Shown here: positions 21,392 through 33,330 of the stretch, one piece after another
How positions within the stretch are numbered: position 1 is the stretch's first letter
Layout of the letters: each line of letters starts with the position of its first letter
Assembly: GCF_963678635.1 (NCBI RefSeq)
Contig: NC_087062.1
Coordinates: 2,916,001 to 2,980,000, forward strand
Source: Symsagittifera roscoffensis
Taxonomy: Eukaryota > Xenacoelomorpha > Acoela > Convolutidae
DNA length: 64,000 bases
Reading direction: 5' to 3'
Notes under the pieces: model-generated
What the model was told of the DNA's origin: nothing
Databases searched by the model: none
The model's input: only the letters and a program-made list of their open reading frames with translations
Translations under genes and position numbers: made by a program

Positions 21392-21467
21392 GATAGAGTG
21401 ATATATAGATATATATAGAAAGATAGATAGATAAATAGATAGATCGATAGATAGATAGATAGATAGA
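21311..21467. repeat. GATA microsatellite
   Basis: About 157 bp of GATA repeats with a few interruptions (GGATAGAT, AAATAGAT, a short ATATAT segment). An open frame through it on the minus strand encodes Tyr/Leu/Ile/Ser repeats and is an artefact. Confidence 0.95.
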
Positions 21468-21643
21468 ATGGCTTAAAATTCATAGATTTGCCAATACTTA
21501 ATTTACCAAAAAATATTCGAAACAAATTAAAGGGCAGTCGGATCACTCAAGGCTTTGCCTTGATACTAGCAGTATTTTTACAGGAGTTTACTATATCCAA
21601 AAAGGATTTTCTGAATTTGCTTGGAAAAATGCTTTGATGAACA

Positions 21644-21682
21644 CGATAATTATTAACGATAATTATTAACGATAATTATTAA
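21644..21682. repeat. Three tandem 13-bp repeats
   Basis: Three perfect copies of CGATAATTATTAA lie head to tail. Each contains a palindromic TAATTA core. No function is evident. Confidence 0.85.
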
Positions 21683-21945
21683 CTAAATATCTTTAGTATA
21701 TAACTGTCTTGCAATTCATTCCACTTTGTACGTAACGTACTCAACAAATTTTGAAGTTAATTATAATCTAATAATTTGAAATAAAACATGGCTAACTTTA
21801 TCAGAGCGAATTGATGAAGTAATCGCAAAACTTTTTATATATATTTTTTCGTTTTTAAAAACCTTTTGATCTCCTTCTTGCCCCTCACATGCTATGAATA
21901 TGCATACTTTGAATCTGCTATCATTATAAAAAAAACTATCCAGCT

Positions 21946-21998
21946 TGTAATCTGGAACTATTTATTATGCCGCTCACGTTTTAAGAGGACACAAACCA
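21946..21998. repeat. Short dispersed repeat, copy 2
   Basis: Second copy of the segment at 19571-19622, in the same orientation. Confidence 0.7.
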
Positions 21999-23784
21999 TT
22001 GCACGTTTCTTAACCCAAATTGACCAAACTGGAAGGTTGCAATATCTCAGATAATGGCACCAGGTAAAATATATATAACTTTTAAAATTTGAACTCAGGG
22101 GTTCAGTACGATTCAGATGATAATGAAAACAAAAAAAATGGATAGTTAGAACTTCAAAGTTTGTCTGGAGAAAAAATAATACCGAGCCCAAAACATTTTA
22201 TTATTTATTGACTTATTGTCTTCGAAAGTCAGAACAAAAAATTCAATTTTTCTACTAGGTTCAAAACCTTAAATTATTTCGAATCAATTTAATTTTTGTT
22301 TCAGGAGTCAACGCAATTTTGGCTCAAAAATTGAAGAATGACAAGAAATCTGCATATCGAAAAACAAGAAGACGAAGAAACAGGAAAAGATAAATGAGAG
22401 CCGACATTATTGTAACGTCTTAGCTGGCAACAAACATTATTGCTGGTGCTTTACCTATTTTTCAAAATTGTTGTAATTAATATCTTATTTTGCCCCGGTT
22501 GACCGAGTGAGACATAAGTGATTGTACAAGTCCTTAAATATGCCTAAATTTGTTATTTTTTTGTGCATTTCCATTCCCACCTTATCTTGAACTATGGCAA
22601 AAAAAATTTGACAATTCTTTGATACTAGTTTTTCATGAAAAACAAACTCATAGTTTCTAGAGTCTGCAAATGACAGCACATGAATAATTTTATTACCAAA
22701 AAACTGAGCACTGAGCTAGCTATTCAGAAAAAACTGCTTTTTCTTAAAGTGACAAAGAGAAAAATACTTTGGCTATCGTTTGCACTTCAAATAGCATACG
22801 TCTTCTGAGAGCAATAAAAAAATTCCCATTCAAATTGATATGATTCTGTTTTTCGTTTCAATTTACTTCAATTTCAGTTATACTAAGTTTAGATGCCTAA
22901 AAAGCAGCAAATTAGTATTTTTGAAATTTCATTTTATTATATTGTAACAAACATACATACAAATCAGGGAAAGATGGCCATAAAAGAAAAAAACATGCTA
23001 AGAGCCAGTGTCATTTTAGCAAAAATTTTTATTCCTAGTTATTTGAAAAGTTAACCTACTTACAAATTATTACAAATTTTTTATCATAAACACTACTTCT
23101 AGCTCAATTTTAAGGTATGGAAACTTTCTGGAAAATTGTGATCAAAATAATTAGGCTTTGTGTTTTATTTTAACATTTCTGCCATTGAAATATCAAAATC
23201 GTTTTGGTTTCTGTTGTCTACTCTTTAATGAATTGCAAATCCACGTTGAGAGATTGGACAATACATTGGTCAAATCACTTGTGCTTGTCCAAAAGGTCGC
23301 AAAAGTGCAAAATACAAAAAGACGCTGAATGAATGTTCTAGAGTTTTTTTATAATAAAAAAAAACGCAAGGAACTGCAAATCACAAACAGATGGGCGTGT
23401 AGTGCGAGAACTTTCATTAAAACACCAAATTTAATATGTTTTTTTTAATGTGTGCCGTGTTTTATGCGTGGTGTGATAAGAAGAAAAATGAAAACATTGA
23501 AGATTAGTAAAAAGTCATTATATAATATACGTAGCTTTCGAATACGTGTTTTCCTGGAGTAAAGTTGATCTTTTCACGGAATAAATGGCCAATTTCCATC
23601 TGTCAAATCGAAAATTTTTCAGTCGACTAAATTGATTTTCACAGCTCTGCCAAAGCACTAAAAAGACCCTGTGTTGGCCAAATTTTCTGCGCCGCAGACA
23701 AATGTTTGATAAAACATACCAAAAACATGCGTTTTGAGGCACTTTTTGCAAATTTTTGACCAAAAAAATTGCATTTTTTTGACG

Positions 23785-23905
23785 CGCTCCCCCCTCAAAA
23801 TAAGTATATTTTGGCGCCAAAGGTGCCTTTAGAAAAACTTTCCGGTCAAAAATGGATAGCTCAAAATAAAAAAAGGGGGATCTTTGGTCGACAGGAGAAG
23901 GATTG
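23785..23905. repeat. Dispersed repeat copy
   Basis: The segment shares CTCAAAATAA and GGCGCCAAAGGTGCC-like phrases with 9590-9740, and CGGTCAAAAATGGATAGCTC-like phrases with 24355-24564. All appear to be fragments of one divergent family. Confidence 0.45.
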
Positions 23906-24354
23906 GGGTTGAAACTACATAAAGGGGTCACGTTGAGACAAGTCATTTAGTAAGAGACAAATCATACGTTTTGAAAAAATCTGTAAAATTTGCAAAACTT
24001 CTCCCAAAATAAACAAATTTATTTCTGAAAATAAAACGCATTATAATCAATTATACTGGATTATTATGGATTGCTTTTTCAAAAACAATCGATTATAAAG
24101 GAGTATCTTGGCAAAATTAGCCGTATGTAGTGCCAAAATTAATGGAATATAATTATTTAAACTGGATTAGAATCGATTTTTTTTTCAAAAACAATTGGTT
24201 ATAATGGCAAAACAATCGATTAAAATCCATGGGCTCTCGGTGCAGTTATACAAATCACAGAGGACTTAACTGAAATAGGAGATTAGTTGAGGCAAAATGA
24301 GCTAACATTGGCTACCCGAAACAAGCGACCATGGGTTACCATCGATTATTTTTT

Positions 24355-24564
24355 CATAAAATTTTCAGTATCTATAAATTAATAAAACTTTACGGTCATT
24401 CGGCCAAAAACGAATAGCTCAAATTAGTGCAAAGGGGGATCGTTTAAGTCGGCAGGGGTCGAATCCCTGAGGGGAAGGCATCTACCCCCCTAAATACGCC
24501 CCTGTTTTGCGGAATTTTTATCAGGTTGTAATCGTGTTGAGACATTTACATCAATTCGAAGTTT
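24355..24564. repeat. Dispersed repeat, copy matching 25904-26106
   Basis: From ATTTTCAGTATCTATAAATT to GAGACATTTACATC the segment matches 25904-26106 in order and orientation, including GAATCCCTGAGGGGAAGGC. The copies differ at scattered bases and by small indels. It is an unidentified non-coding repeat. Confidence 0.75.
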
Positions 24565-25903
24565 TTTAAGAAAAAACTTAATAAATACAAAATTTTGTAT
24601 CTATATTTTTGTAAAAGAAAAAAGTTGAGAAAATGCAAATGGTTCTAATTTTTTTTAAATTTTTTTAATTTTGTGGTTTTGTTGCCTTATAATTTTTTTA
24701 TTAAAGAAAGCACTAAATCTACATGTTTCAAATGCTTTTCCAACATTTTTTTACGATCTTCACAATCATTGTTTTAAAATTCACTTCATTTATTTAACGG
24801 AGGACAGGAAACTTTCTCTTTCAATGTTAACCTTGCAAATGTCTCAAAACAGTTATGGGCTTTGTTGTGTTCAGAATTGTTCTGGCGCGGGGTGTGGTAA
24901 TGTTTAAAATTTATACGTCATTTTTTGAAGAAATGGAATGTGGCAATCATCATAGTCAGCTTAAACAAGACCCGAAACTATAATGATATGTCACCTGATG
25001 CCATCTGAAGTGTAATTATGGTGCCTGATAAGCTAGAATAAAATTAGAAACTCCTCAATGGAAGTTTTAATAAATTTCAAATGCTCCGACAATGTAATCT
25101 CTGCAATAAAAAACTGAATGAATCCGGATTTTTCCCAATTGATAAGGTTTCCTTGGTTGAAAAAAAAATTTGAAAGACTTAAATTGAAAAACCAAAAAAT
25201 TATTGATTCTCTTCCTCTTAAACTTTTGTGTATTTTTTGAATAACACAACAGCGTTTTTCTTCTCTGTTCTTTGTTTCTTGTAAATTAAAGAATAGCAAA
25301 AGTTGCTGCTTTGAATTTTTAAGAGGTTTAAGTATTCGAATACTTTACACCAGTTTCCAAGTATTTTAGTTATTTTTTGGTAAATGATTTAGTTTCATAC
25401 TTTTTGTTGAATTGATGTATCAGAAATTTCGTTGGGCAATCATAGAAAGCTTACAAAAACAGTGACTTTGAAAGTTTTGATGGATTCATTTTTCGTCGGT
25501 GTTTTTCATGAATCATTGTTTAGATTTGGTTCAAACTTAAAGTTTCCCATAGAAATCCTGAAAAAAAATTGAAGTTTTTAAATAAAAACAAGAATGTAGT
25601 CTTGCTGTGTAATTCTTGTGCACCTAATTACAATGTCAAAATAACTGAACAAGGCTAAATATAGTGAATGAACTAAACTGAACGAATTGATGAGCACCTT
25701 GATGAAACTTCTGACGTTCTATTGGCTTCGACAACACTAACTAAGTTTCCTACATCGTTACCTTCGCATTAACATTTCAAATTGAACAAAGGCGTGTTTT
25801 GAACCATGTAGCAAACGTAGGCGCATAATATGGCAAAAATATCGCAAAGAGTCAAAGTACGTCCAAAATGTCAAAGAGGAAATCTATGGGCTGTGATGTC
25901 ATA

Positions 25904-26106
25904 ATATTTTCAGTATCTATAAATTAGAAAAATTTTAGGGTCATTCGGCCAAAAATGAATTGCTCAAATTAGTACAAAGGTGGATCGTTTGGGTCGGAAG
26001 GGGGTCGAATCCCTGAGGGGAAGGCGTCTTCGCCCCTAAATATGCCCCTGTTTTTGCGGAACTTTCATCAGCCTGTAATCTTGTTGAGACATTTACATCG
26101 ATTCGA
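25904..26106. repeat. Dispersed repeat, copy matching 24355-24564
   Basis: Second copy of the repeat at 24355-24564, about 1.5 kb downstream in the same orientation. Confidence 0.75.
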
Positions 26107-26696
26107 CAAATTGGAAAATGAAAAAAGACAATTTTTGGAAAATGAAAAAAGATGAGAAAATGCAAATGGTTTTAAACTTTGAGATAATTTTTTCAATCGA
26201 AGTTATGTAGAAGTCCACATAAATACCTAGAAAGTTATGAAAAAAATGTTGCTATTTTTCTTCCGTCTTTTGGTTAGAGTTCCTCGTTTACTTCCGAAAA
26301 GAAACGTTTTCCTTATAGAAGTCGGAGACAGTAAGATAATCTTTTAGACGACCGCATTTCTTCCCTCGTCTCAATGATTTCACATCGTGAAAACATTTTC
26401 CTTAGAAACGCAGATTCTTACGATTATGGTGCCTTGATTTGAGAAGAAGAATACTATCCTTGAGAAAACTGGAATTTCATCGTTTTGCTTCAAATAAATG
26501 AAATTGTCTGCGTTTCCATCTGGCTGCTCAAATAATTCTGAGACTGAATAAACTAATTCTGCTATTGAAGAGCGCTTTCTAAGGTAGGAACTTCCAAGTT
26601 TTGTTAGACTAAACAATTATCCCACAAAAATACTGTACACTGGTTGAGTCTACCCACATTGCCGTATGTGTGCGCCAACTTTTATGCCTTCTCATT

Positions 26697-27157
26697 GGGG
26701 CCTAGGAAATTAGACGATAGCAAATTAGACGGATACTACAAAAACGAAATTAGACGGAATTTATTTTTTACAGATCTGGCACTTTAGACGAAAAAGCTAT
26801 GAAAAGGAAACGGCCAACATCATTTTTTCTTAAGAGTCAAGTTTCACAAATAGAAAAAGAACATGTCAATACCTATCAAAACAATTAGTTTAAATGAACA
26901 TAAAATGTCAAATCTGAATTTTACAGGAGAGTTTTGAATTGAATAAATTATGCATGATTGACTTGTAAAGTTTTTGGCCAACGAAATTGAACTGTTGTCT
27001 ACAAACAATTTTATTTTTCTAACGCAATTTGTGTGCAAACAAAGTTAATTTCTCTCACTTTCGTCTATTTTCTCACAATTGCAGTTTTGCAAAACCGTCT
27101 AATTCCCTTTTAAGTACCTCCGTCTAATTTGCTTATCGTCTAATTTCTCAACCCCCC
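26697..27157. mobile_element. hAT-like MITE, copy 1
   Basis: A 461-bp element begins GGGGCCTAGG and ends with a run of C. Its inverted ends share AAATTAGACGATA and GCAAATTAGACGGA. The flanks TTCTCATT (26689-26696) and TTCTCATC (27158-27165) match at 7 of 8 bases, the target-duplication length of the hAT superfamily. Further TTAGACG phrases lie just inside the ends. It has no transposase and must have been mobilised in trans. Confidence 0.8.
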
Positions 27158-27663
27158 TTCTCATCTCATTTCTTTTACAAAACTTTTGGCCAATTGTCGA
27201 ACAATTAGATTTACAGTCTTACATTTTAGAGTCATCTGTAATCGAAAGTGGTTTAAAACAAATTGTCTTGTTGTTGGTGTAAACAGGATAATTATAGACC
27301 ACATTTGCTTACAGATGACCCTAAAATGACAAAATAAGATAGTAAGGAGCAGTTTTCATTTTTTCGGTGGTAAACTAACTTTGCAGCTCATAACTTTGCA
27401 GCTGGTGATGCTGCTCATTTTGTTCGCCAATCATTGAATATCATTTTTTCGATTTTTAAGAATGAGCATCGGGGGTGGAATCCGTTTTTCATTCACTGAC
27501 TTAGTGTCCCGCTTGCGTGGTAATAAGCTTGTTCCAAAACTTCTGCTTATTGATCTCAATTGTACTTTGGATGATTATCTCACTAGGTCCTGAATTCCCT
27601 AAATGTCTGTTTAATGATCATCATTGCTGTATGCTTAAGTTTGTATGTCGATGGTGTCCTACA

Positions 27664-28153
27664 AAGTCTCTGTTCCTGTAAGATGTTTCAGCTGGGCACT
27701 CTAAATTAAGGTGCACTTTATTGGCGTCTTGCAGTATCATGTTAGGGACGCCTATAACTGTCCTCATTTTTTCGCCCAAGTAGCGAAGTCACCCATTCTG
27801 GAACACTGGGTGACTACGCTGGAACACTGGGTAGAGTAGGACACTTGTCACCCATTCTGGTCAGCTCACGTTCATATCCATTGTCGTGCATATTGTGAAA
27901 CTAAATGTTGTTCGCCATATTTTAACAGTTTTCTTATCGTACCATGGGTTTCGGCGGAAACAATTAATTTCGCAAAATGCGCGATGATATATGTGAATGT
28001 GAAGTCTCCACAAGGGATGTCAAGTTTTTCCTACGATACGGAGGTAAAACAGTGTGGAGTGAGAGTCTACCCTCACGTGATATTGCAAGACGCCAATAAA
28101 GTGCATCCATAATTACAGTGCACAGCTGAAACACCTTATAAGAATGGAGACTT
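27664..28153. mobile_element. MITE-like element with about 85-bp inverted repeats
   Basis: Left arm 27664-27750 and right arm about 28065-28153 are inverted copies, sharing AAGTCTC, GTTTCAGCTG, GTGCACT, and GCACTTTATTGGCGTCTTGCA. The arms are imperfect, so the element is old. The interior repeats CACCCATTCTGG and GGAACACTGGGT phrases. No coding capacity and no confident target duplication were found. Confidence 0.65.
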
Positions 28154-28620
28154 GAATGAAATGGGAAGAAGGATTAGAGGGTCATTTTTGAAAAATGAAT
28201 CAATCAGACATCGGTTCTTAAAATCTAGATTTAATATTCGTTGATCCACAGGTTCTTGAAGGTTTTTCAAATAACCTCAGAACGACCAGAAAACTTAAGG
28301 GGTCTTCAGTTAAGTTTTTTCATTGCAATCCGTCTTCTGTTTTTTTCTGTCTGGTCCCGAAAGGTATATAGCAAAAAAATTGCACGTATATTGATTTAAT
28401 TTTCCAAGGTGATTCAATTTTCCCCCACAGATTCCACGTACGCTGATTTGATTTTGCCACAGAACCAATGTGAGGCTAAGCTAACAGTTAATTTTTTGTT
28501 TAACTGCAGAAATGATCAAAAGTTCTATCAGAACATTCCGTGATTGACTTGATAAGAAACAATCCAAAAAAAGCAACCCCGCAAAATTAACAAAACTATA
28601 AAGCTATAAATATCTACGTT

Positions 28621-29316
28621 GGGGCCTAGGAAATTAGACGAAAAGCAAATTAGACGTGACCAACAAAAACGAATTTAGACGTCGATGCAAAATTGCAAAT
28701 ATGGGAAATTAGACGTAATTGTATTGTTCGTGTCTGAAATTTGTTTACCGACTACAATTAACTTTCGTTCAGCTTTCTTAAATGCAAATCAACTTTTCAC
28801 ATGCCGCAATGTTCACATGCCGCATTTGTCACATGCCGCAATTGTATAATTTATGCATTCATTTCAAAAATGTTTTATAATCTTGATATTAACATTTTAT
28901 AAATCAATTGAGGGCTTTTTTCCTATCCCCCCACCAGCGAAATGTTAAAAATAAAATTTTGTTCACATCATCGGATTGTTACAAAAATTGGTCTGCGGAC
29001 TAATTAGGCTATGACAAACATTTTTGGTCTTCATACTTAACCTTGTAAAACCCCTCGTTACTTCATAAAATTGATGTATATGTGAGGTGGGGGGAGGGGG
29101 GGGGGGGAGGAAAAAGAGCCCAATTGAGATAAATATTTTGATATGCAATGGGATCATATATTGTTTTTGTAATTATGAAAACTTGTTTTGGGCAATAGCT
29201 TTTGTTAGCCCTTTGCTTTCCGTCTAAAATGCTAGTTTTGCAAAAAAAAATTTAACGTCTAAATTCGTTTTTGTTGGTCACGTCTAATTTGCTTATCGTC
29301 TAATTTCCTATCCCCC
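28621..29316. mobile_element. hAT-like MITE, copy 2
   Basis: A 696-bp element has the same GGGGCCTAGGAAATTAGACG start as copy 1 and ends CTAATTTCCTATCCCCC. Flanks TCTACGTT (28613-28620) and TCTACATT (29317-29324) match at 7 of 8 bases, again a hAT-like duplication. The interior differs from copy 1 and includes three CACATGCCGCA phrases near 28797-28845 and a G-rich run at 29089-29110. Sharing of ends but not interiors is typical of MITE families. Confidence 0.8.
29089..29110. repeat. G-run inside hAT-like MITE copy 2
   Basis: Two clusters of six and more than ten G are separated by single A bases. G-quadruplex formation is possible. Confidence 0.8.
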
Positions 29317-29589
29317 TCTACATTTTACTAACTGGTGTCGATGATATATCATTCAAAATAACATTCATTACGTCTAATAGCGGTAAGCCCCATAATGATC
29401 TGTTCCCGTACCGAGAAAATTCTTTATTTCTGACCTGAAATACTTTGTATCTAATCTAATTTCTGGTCAGAAATTCTTTTTGAAATGTTTAAATAAAGCA
29501 TGGATTTTCTTTAAAGACTTTATTTCTTATCCTAATTCAGATCAGAAATAAGCTAAATCTAGGCAACTTCTAGCTAAAAAAAATTCTAC
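29317..29589. other. Short non-coding interval
   Basis: No gene or repeat that I can support. Several TTTCTGACCTGAAAT-like phrases recur at 29425-29555 and may be remains of an old repeat. Confidence 0.4.
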
Positions 29590-29657
29590 TGGTGGTGCTC
29601 GAACCCGCGCCCTTCTGATTGCTATACACTTGCTCTATCCACTAGGCTACAGCCCTT
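29590..29657 (-). repeat. tRNA-like sequence, probably SINE head or tRNA pseudogene
   Basis: Read on the minus strand, the segment has a box A-like TAGCCTAGTGGATAGAGC and a box B-like GGGTTCGAGC at the normal distance for an RNA polymerase III internal promoter. The T-stem and acceptor arms do not pair properly, so it is unlikely to be a working tRNA. A tRNA-derived SINE fragment is the best reading. Confidence 0.55.
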
Positions 29658-29874
29658 GATAGGGTTTACTAGTTTTAGGAGATTAACAATGTTATAACAA
29701 GTGTAAGTTTGCATTGTATTCGCTACTGCTATTGTCTATACTCGAAGCATGTTTATCTCGTTGCGGTTGAGCAGTTAACTGATTTCTGGTTATTTCTTTC
29801 TAGAAACTGTTTGTTTATAAACTAGAAAAGAAATAGATCACTTCTGCACGGAAAATACGAGAAAACTAGCCCTG

Positions 29875-30745
29875 ACGCTCGATAATTTTGCACAAGGCGT
29901 CTGCCGCCCCTTTTTTACGGCTCAATTGTCGGGATACTGATTTGTCAGCCATTTCGCTCTAATAGTTTCCATAGACTTAACAAAAGGCTCCCAGTTAGAT
30001 ATACTCCTAACAACTCCTCTTTCACGCGTTGGATAAAACTAAGCTTATAATGAGTTGGGTCAGCTTTTAGGGTTCCAAATAAACCCTGTAATTGTTGGTT
30101 TTTGATACCAATGGCAGCTTACACTCCTGTCCTGTGTACATATATGTTCAAGTCCAGGAACGGCAAACTCAACTCTGAATTAGTTTCTTCTGGAGTGATT
30201 TGCAGATTTGAATAAGGAGAATTGGCGGCATCGAGAACACAAACCGGTTCACCTTTAACTGTTCTAACAATGTCATCCACATACTAGAAGAGCAATTTTT
30301 CTTGTGGAGTATCTTTTTCTTTTTTTGAACGCGGGAGCAGCTTTCTCAATACCAGAATATCTCGGTTATTGATACGCTTACATCATCTGATATTTTTCGC
30401 TTTTCAGATGATAGCAGTTTCGGCATGTTACTTTCCTGCTGCAACATTGGCACATACTGTTTTTGTCATTCATTGGCTGTATCTCCATTAACGCTGGTAT
30501 TTTGTTATTTTAAAGCAATTTCGTACTCCTTCAGCCTTAGGTTTGCAAGAATTACAGTGAGGAGAGCGCCCATTGCTAGACCATTAAGTTGCACACACCA
30601 TAAACCATTACATTTGAAATATACTTTATTGACCGCCATATTCAAAAGACTTTCCATGGTTGCTCTTTGAATTTCAGGAGGAGACTTTCGGCTGTACAGC
30701 TTCTGTAAGGCAATTTCAGTTGCTTCCTTCACAAAACAAAAGTAT
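29875..30745 (-). pseudogene. Broken Penelope-like retroelement, fragment 1
   Basis: Translated on the minus strand, this segment shows the RT phrase LNGLAMGALLTVILANL (near 30565-30620), then the active-site YVDD (about 30282-30293), and LPFLDLNI (near 30150). The order and spacing fit reverse transcriptases of Penelope-like elements. Frames are interrupted by several stops and shifts, so it is dead. The left end (about 29875) matches the sequence at about 32810-32850 of fragment 3 in inverted orientation. Confidence 0.7.
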
Positions 30746-30754
30746 CTAAATTTT

Positions 30755-31480
30755 TCACTTGAGGAGCATCCTTCTCCTTATTCTTAGCACGGCAATAGCT
30801 TTCACAGTACAAGACTATCTCGGTTTTTGATTCGTACACGTCATCAGATATTTTCCAGCATTTTAGATGATACCAGTTTTGGCAACTCTTGCATTCAACC
30901 CCTTTGATCTATATGTTACTTTCCTGCGGCAACATGGGCACAAACCTCTTTTATCATTCATTGGCTGTGTCTCCGTTACCACTGGTATTTCTTAACTTAG
31001 ATCAAACTAGTACTCTTTCAGCCATAGGTTTGCCGAAATTACAGCAAGGTAAGCGCTCAGTGCTAGATCATCAACTTGCACATACCATGAAATATGACAG
31101 TTTCAATATACTTTGCAGACCGCAAAATTCCAACCCTTTTCAAGGTTGGTCTTTGAATTTTAGGAGGAGACTTCTGACTGTACAGCTTCTGTAAGGCAAT
31201 TTTAATTGCTTCCTTCAGGTGAAAATTGGTGTACAAAATTTTCAATTTGGGAGATATTATAGTTTCATCCGGATACAGAGTCATGTTTTCAATTATTTCT
31301 CTGGCATCTTTAGTATTGGTTCCTATATTGGCCGTACCGATGTTGTCAAAAAATTTCGCAAGCGTTTTTTAAAATTCTTATACCAGCTGCTTGTAAGTGA
31401 TAGTACTGGTCGTAGAAGTGCCTCATGCATGTGTACCTTAGCTAAACCGTACAAAATGGTGGGTTGCCCCTGCTGACTTC
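30755..31480 (-). pseudogene. Broken Penelope-like retroelement, fragment 2 (left arm of inverted repeat)
   Basis: On the minus strand it starts with YGLAKVH and RPVLS, a Penelope-like RT motif, near 31380-31450. It continues with ILYTNFHLKEAIKIALQKL and then degraded RT sequence. The stretch down to about 30755 is an inverted near-copy of 31800-32420 on the other side of the assembly gap. Several frames are broken. Confidence 0.7.
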
Positions 31481-31571
31481 TAAAATGTCGTCTCCTAGGG
31501 CAAATGAGGACAGGAAAAGGTATGAGAGGATGCTAGTGAAAGCCCGATCGCTGGTGCAAAAAGAAATCGAC

Positions 31572-31771
31572 NNNNNNNNNNNNNNNNNNNNNNNNNNNNN
31601 NNNNNNNNNNNNNNNNNNNNNNNNNNNNNNNNNNNNNNNNNNNNNNNNNNNNNNNNNNNNNNNNNNNNNNNNNNNNNNNNNNNNNNNNNNNNNNNNNNNN
31701 NNNNNNNNNNNNNNNNNNNNNNNNNNNNNNNNNNNNNNNNNNNNNNNNNNNNNNNNNNNNNNNNNNNNNNN
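31572..31771. other. Assembly gap (200 N)
   Basis: Exactly 200 undetermined bases. A round number is usually a placeholder, so the real length is unknown. The gap sits at the centre of the inverted repeat of fragments 2 and 3. The open frames drawn across it (31464-31850 plus, 31495-31776 minus) are not evidence of a gene. Confidence 0.98.
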
Positions 31772-31772
31772 A

Positions 31773-33330
31773 TCACTTCCGGGCAGTATGTATGATAATC
31801 TTAATAAAACGCTTGCAAAGATTTTGACAATACCGATGCAGCCAATTTAGAAACCAACACTAAAGCTGCCAGAGAAACAATTGAAAACATTGCTCTAGAT
31901 CCGGATGAAACCATAATTTCTGCCAAATTGAAAATTTTGTACACCAATTTTCACCTGAAGGAAGCAATTAAAATTGCCTTACAGAAGCTGTACAGTCAGA
32001 AGTCTCCTCCTAAAATTCAAAGACCAACCTTGAAAAGGGTTGGAATTTTGCGGTCTGCAAAGTATATTGAAACTGTCATATTTCATGGTATGTGCAAGGT
32101 GATGATCTAGCACTGAGCGCTTACCTTGCTGTAATTTCGGCAAACCTATGGCTGAAAGAGTACTAGTTTGATCTAAGTTAAGAAATACCAGTGGTAACGG
32201 AGACACAGCCAATGAATGATAAAAGAGGTTTGTGCCCATGTTGCCGCAGGAAAGTAACATATAGATCAAAGGGGTTGAATGCAAGAGTTGCCAAAACTGG
32301 TATCATCTAAATTGCTGGAAAATATCTGATGACGTGTACGAATCAAAAACCGAGATAGTCTTGTACTGTGAAAGCTATTGCCGTGCTAAGAATAAGGAGA
32401 AGGATGCTCCTCAAGTGAAAATGTTTCTCAGGTATGTTGATGTCATGGTCAGAACATTCAGAGGTGAGCCGAGTTGTGCTCTCGATGCCGCCCATTCTCT
32501 TCATCCAAATCTGCAGTTCACTCTAGAGGAAACTAATTCGGAGGGGAAATTGCCGTTCCTGGATTTGAACATAAATGTCTCGCAGGATAGAGTAGTAACC
32601 TGCAATTGTTATCAAAACTAACAGACACTGGGAATATACTGAACTTTAGAAGCTGCGCCTCAACTCAGTATAAACGTAGTGTTATCCAACGCACTGGACA
32701 CAGAGTTCTTAGGAGTTTATCTAACTGGGAGCAATTTGTTAATGCTATGGAAGTTATTAGGGCGCAATGGATGAAAAATCAGTACGCTGAAAATTAGTCC
32801 GCAAAGGTGGCGGCAGACGCTCTGTTTAAAATTATCGAGTGTAAGGGCAAGCCCCTGGATAGTGAGAGGAGTTTGTCAACTCGATCACCAAAGGATGTGA
32901 AGTCCCCATTGCTGATGGTGCGATATTGAGGCAATAAAACCAATATTTTGCAAACAGGTTACGAAATTTAACCAACGGTCAAAAAGTTTTCACCACAAAA
33001 AACTGGAATCATGTTTACCATCACTGAAGTCAGCATTTTTTAATGATCTCAAGACAAGCGTGGTTTAAAAATTGTCATGTAGTGGATGCACTTCCACCTA
33101 TCTCGGACAAACTGTTCGACTTTTGACCACTAGAAGTGAGAAACATAAGAAAGCAGTCTCACCGGTAGGCCTCCACCTTCAGCAATGGGAAATAGCGGAA
33201 ATCTCAGATGGGAAATTATCGATAGGTCAAACCAACAAACAAAACTGTTAACACTAGAGGCAATACAAATCAGGGAAGAGAAACCGGGCTTGAACACGCG
33301 CAAAGTGTGTAAAAGCAGGGAGGTAAAACT
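31773..33330 (+). pseudogene. Broken Penelope-like retroelement, fragment 3 with RT and GIY-YIG-like endonuclease remains
   Basis: This is the right arm of the inverted repeat, and it extends further. Visible in shifting frames are ILYTNFHLKEAIKIALQKL (31937), FLRYVDV where YVDD is expected (about 32430), KLPFLDLNINVSQDR (about 32550) and NFRSCASTQYKRSVIQRT (about 32640). After 33080 come STYLGQT and LEAIQIREEKPGLNT (about 33250). The last two resemble the core and C-terminus of the GIY-YIG endonuclease that follows RT in Penelope-like elements. Multiple stops, shifts and the altered active site show that the copy is dead. Confidence 0.7.

Larger units (their letters stand above)
21700..26688. 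other. Non-coding region with dispersed repeats
   Basis: AT-rich sequence without recognisable genes. It holds a repeat copy at 21946-21998 and a divergent repeat family at 23785-23905, 24355-24564 and 25904-26106. Open frames up to 142 codons occur (for example 23518-23946, minus) but overlap repeats and resemble no protein. Confidence 0.55.

Noticed and set aside
21311-21467. CRISPR-like spaced repeats
   Set aside because: The tetranucleotide repeat is continuous, without spacers, and the DNA is eukaryotic. No CRISPR array is present in the window.
21190-21546. 118-codon minus-strand frame
   Set aside because: It is the translation of the GATA microsatellite.
23518-23946. 142-codon minus-strand frame
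   Set aside because: It overlaps a dispersed repeat and has no protein-like pattern.
29590-29657. Functional tRNA gene
   Set aside because: Box A and box B are present, but the T-stem and acceptor arms do not pair.
31464-31850. Open frames drawn across the N gap
   Set aside because: The 200 N are a placeholder, so frame continuity is meaningless.
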